From the NCBI GenBank assembly GCA_965116235.1, contig OZ220496.1, positions 2,232,001-2,296,000 on the forward strand: a DNA stretch of 64,000 nucleotides, read 5' to 3'. Made by a program: the position numbers and the translations under genes. This DNA comes from MPNP01 sp965116235. GTDB lineage: Bacteria; Pseudomonadota; Alphaproteobacteria; Rhodobacterales; Rhodobacteraceae. The first letter of the stretch is position 1; each line of letters starts with the position of its first letter. Below are positions 63,651 through 64,000 of this stretch, piece after piece. The notes beneath the pieces were generated by a model that saw nothing but the letters and a program-made list of their open reading frames with translations, was not told where the DNA came from and made no database searches.

Positions 63651-63871
63651 AGGGGACTACCTTTCTTTAGTTAAGCCCGCAACTTAGTTCTTGAACAAGC
63701 AGAAGAATCCAATGGCAACTATGGCAAGATCAACGGCTAGGCAAGATGGAGCAGATTTCATCCGACCCCACTTATATACATTAGTAACATTTTTCAAGCA
63801 TCGATCTGAGGTAATTTTAGCAAAACACAAATATTTTGTTGGCAACGAGGATTTTTGAACAAGGCAGAACA
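63651..63871. promoter_or_regulatory. znuA upstream region
   Basis: 221 bases between znuA and the IS1595-family transposase. AT-rich around 63780-63845, with an ATGTTACTAATGTATATAA stretch on the minus strand at about 63773-63791 that loosely resembles a Zur-type TATA-rich operator. The match is weak. The promoter of znuA must lie here. Confidence 0.3.
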
Positions 63872-64000
63872 ATGTCTCAGAAAGCTCCCAGCAAAGAAAG
63901 CCAAGACGGCATCTCCTTTCCAGAATTAATCAAGATGTTTCCTGACGATGATGTCGCCCGAGCCTGGTTCGAAAGACAGCAATGGCCGGACGGGCCTTTT
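63872..64000 (+). CDS. IS1595-family transposase, N-terminal part (runs off window)
   Basis: 43 codons are visible: SQKAPSKESQDGISFPELIK, then MFPDDDVARAWFERQQWPDG, the conserved start of IS1595/ISXO2 transposases that normally leads into a zinc ribbon. This copy keeps the N-terminal domain that the element at 53.4 kb lacks, so the two belong to different subgroups. The rest lies beyond base 64000. Confidence 0.75.
   Translation, partial: MSQKAPSKESQDGISFPELIKMFPDDDVARAWFERQQWPDGPF

Overview
This window reads as a chromosomal segment of an alphaproteobacterium. The signs are an aa3-type cytochrome c oxidase subunit I, a ubiquinone-type flavin hydroxylase, pyruvate dehydrogenase genes in which E1-beta carries its own lipoyl domain, SleB-like and DacC-like wall enzymes, a DctPQM TRAP transporter and the fabD-fabG-acpP-fabF-mltG block. 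Order or family is not resolved from sequence alone, though several neighbourhoods resemble Rhodobacterales-type genomes. Many insertion-sequence remnants and broken genes sit between intact housekeeping blocks, which suggests a genome that went through an IS expansion (for example a host-associated lineage). That lifestyle is inference.

Layout. 1-5.4 kb: ppdK end, SleB-like hydrolase, glmM, a UbiH-type hydroxylase and ilvC. 5.5-7.1 kb: a tail-to-tail type II restriction-modification pair, with an HNH nuclease broken by one stop codon and a D12-class adenine methyltransferase. 7.7-18.2 kb: carA, YqeY-like gene, ctaD, lipB, tRNA-Leu(GAG), AEC transporter, an MBL hydrolase-tatD-holB-tmk-DacC run, and tRNA-Ser(TGA). 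18.6-29.1 kb: a dehydrogenase/TRAP/thiamine-diphosphate enzyme operon, then pobA, a thioredoxin-fold gene, rpe and acs. 29.4-38.3 kb: a defence and mobile-DNA island. It holds a P63C remnant coupled to a PD-(D/E)XK-like gene, a cytosine methyltransferase coupled to a GHKL ATPase-nuclease, and facing these an HNH nuclease coupled to a second cytosine methyltransferase. An IS630 element nested in an older transposase remnant closes the island. 38.7-49.1 kb: pxpBCA, rpsF-rpsR-rplI, and fabD-fabG-acpP-(HisA-like)-fabF-mltG-cysE. 49.06-54.16 kb: a Tn3-type transposon bounded by 52-bp inverted repeats and a 5-bp target duplication at the cysE stop codon. It carries a HEPN-motif gene, a RES/Xre toxin-antitoxin pair, a frame-broken upstream gene and an IS1595 element. 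54.2-57.9 kb: pdhA-pdhB-pdhC. 58.3-61.5 kb: IS1634 remnant, an NHLP-type RiPP precursor cut by an IS1595 end, and an IS630 remnant. 61.6-64 kb: znuC and znuA (with a long His-rich repeat) and the start of another IS1595-family transposase.

The strongest candidates for something unusual are four. First, the convergent two-methyltransferase/GHKL-nuclease/HNH cassette. Second, the Tn3-borne HEPN plus RES/Xre cargo. Third, a HisA paralogue inside the fatty-acid cluster that lacks the first catalytic aspartate. Fourth, the orphan RiPP precursor whose core now ends inside a transposon terminus. All functional statements rest on motif reading; no database search was run.
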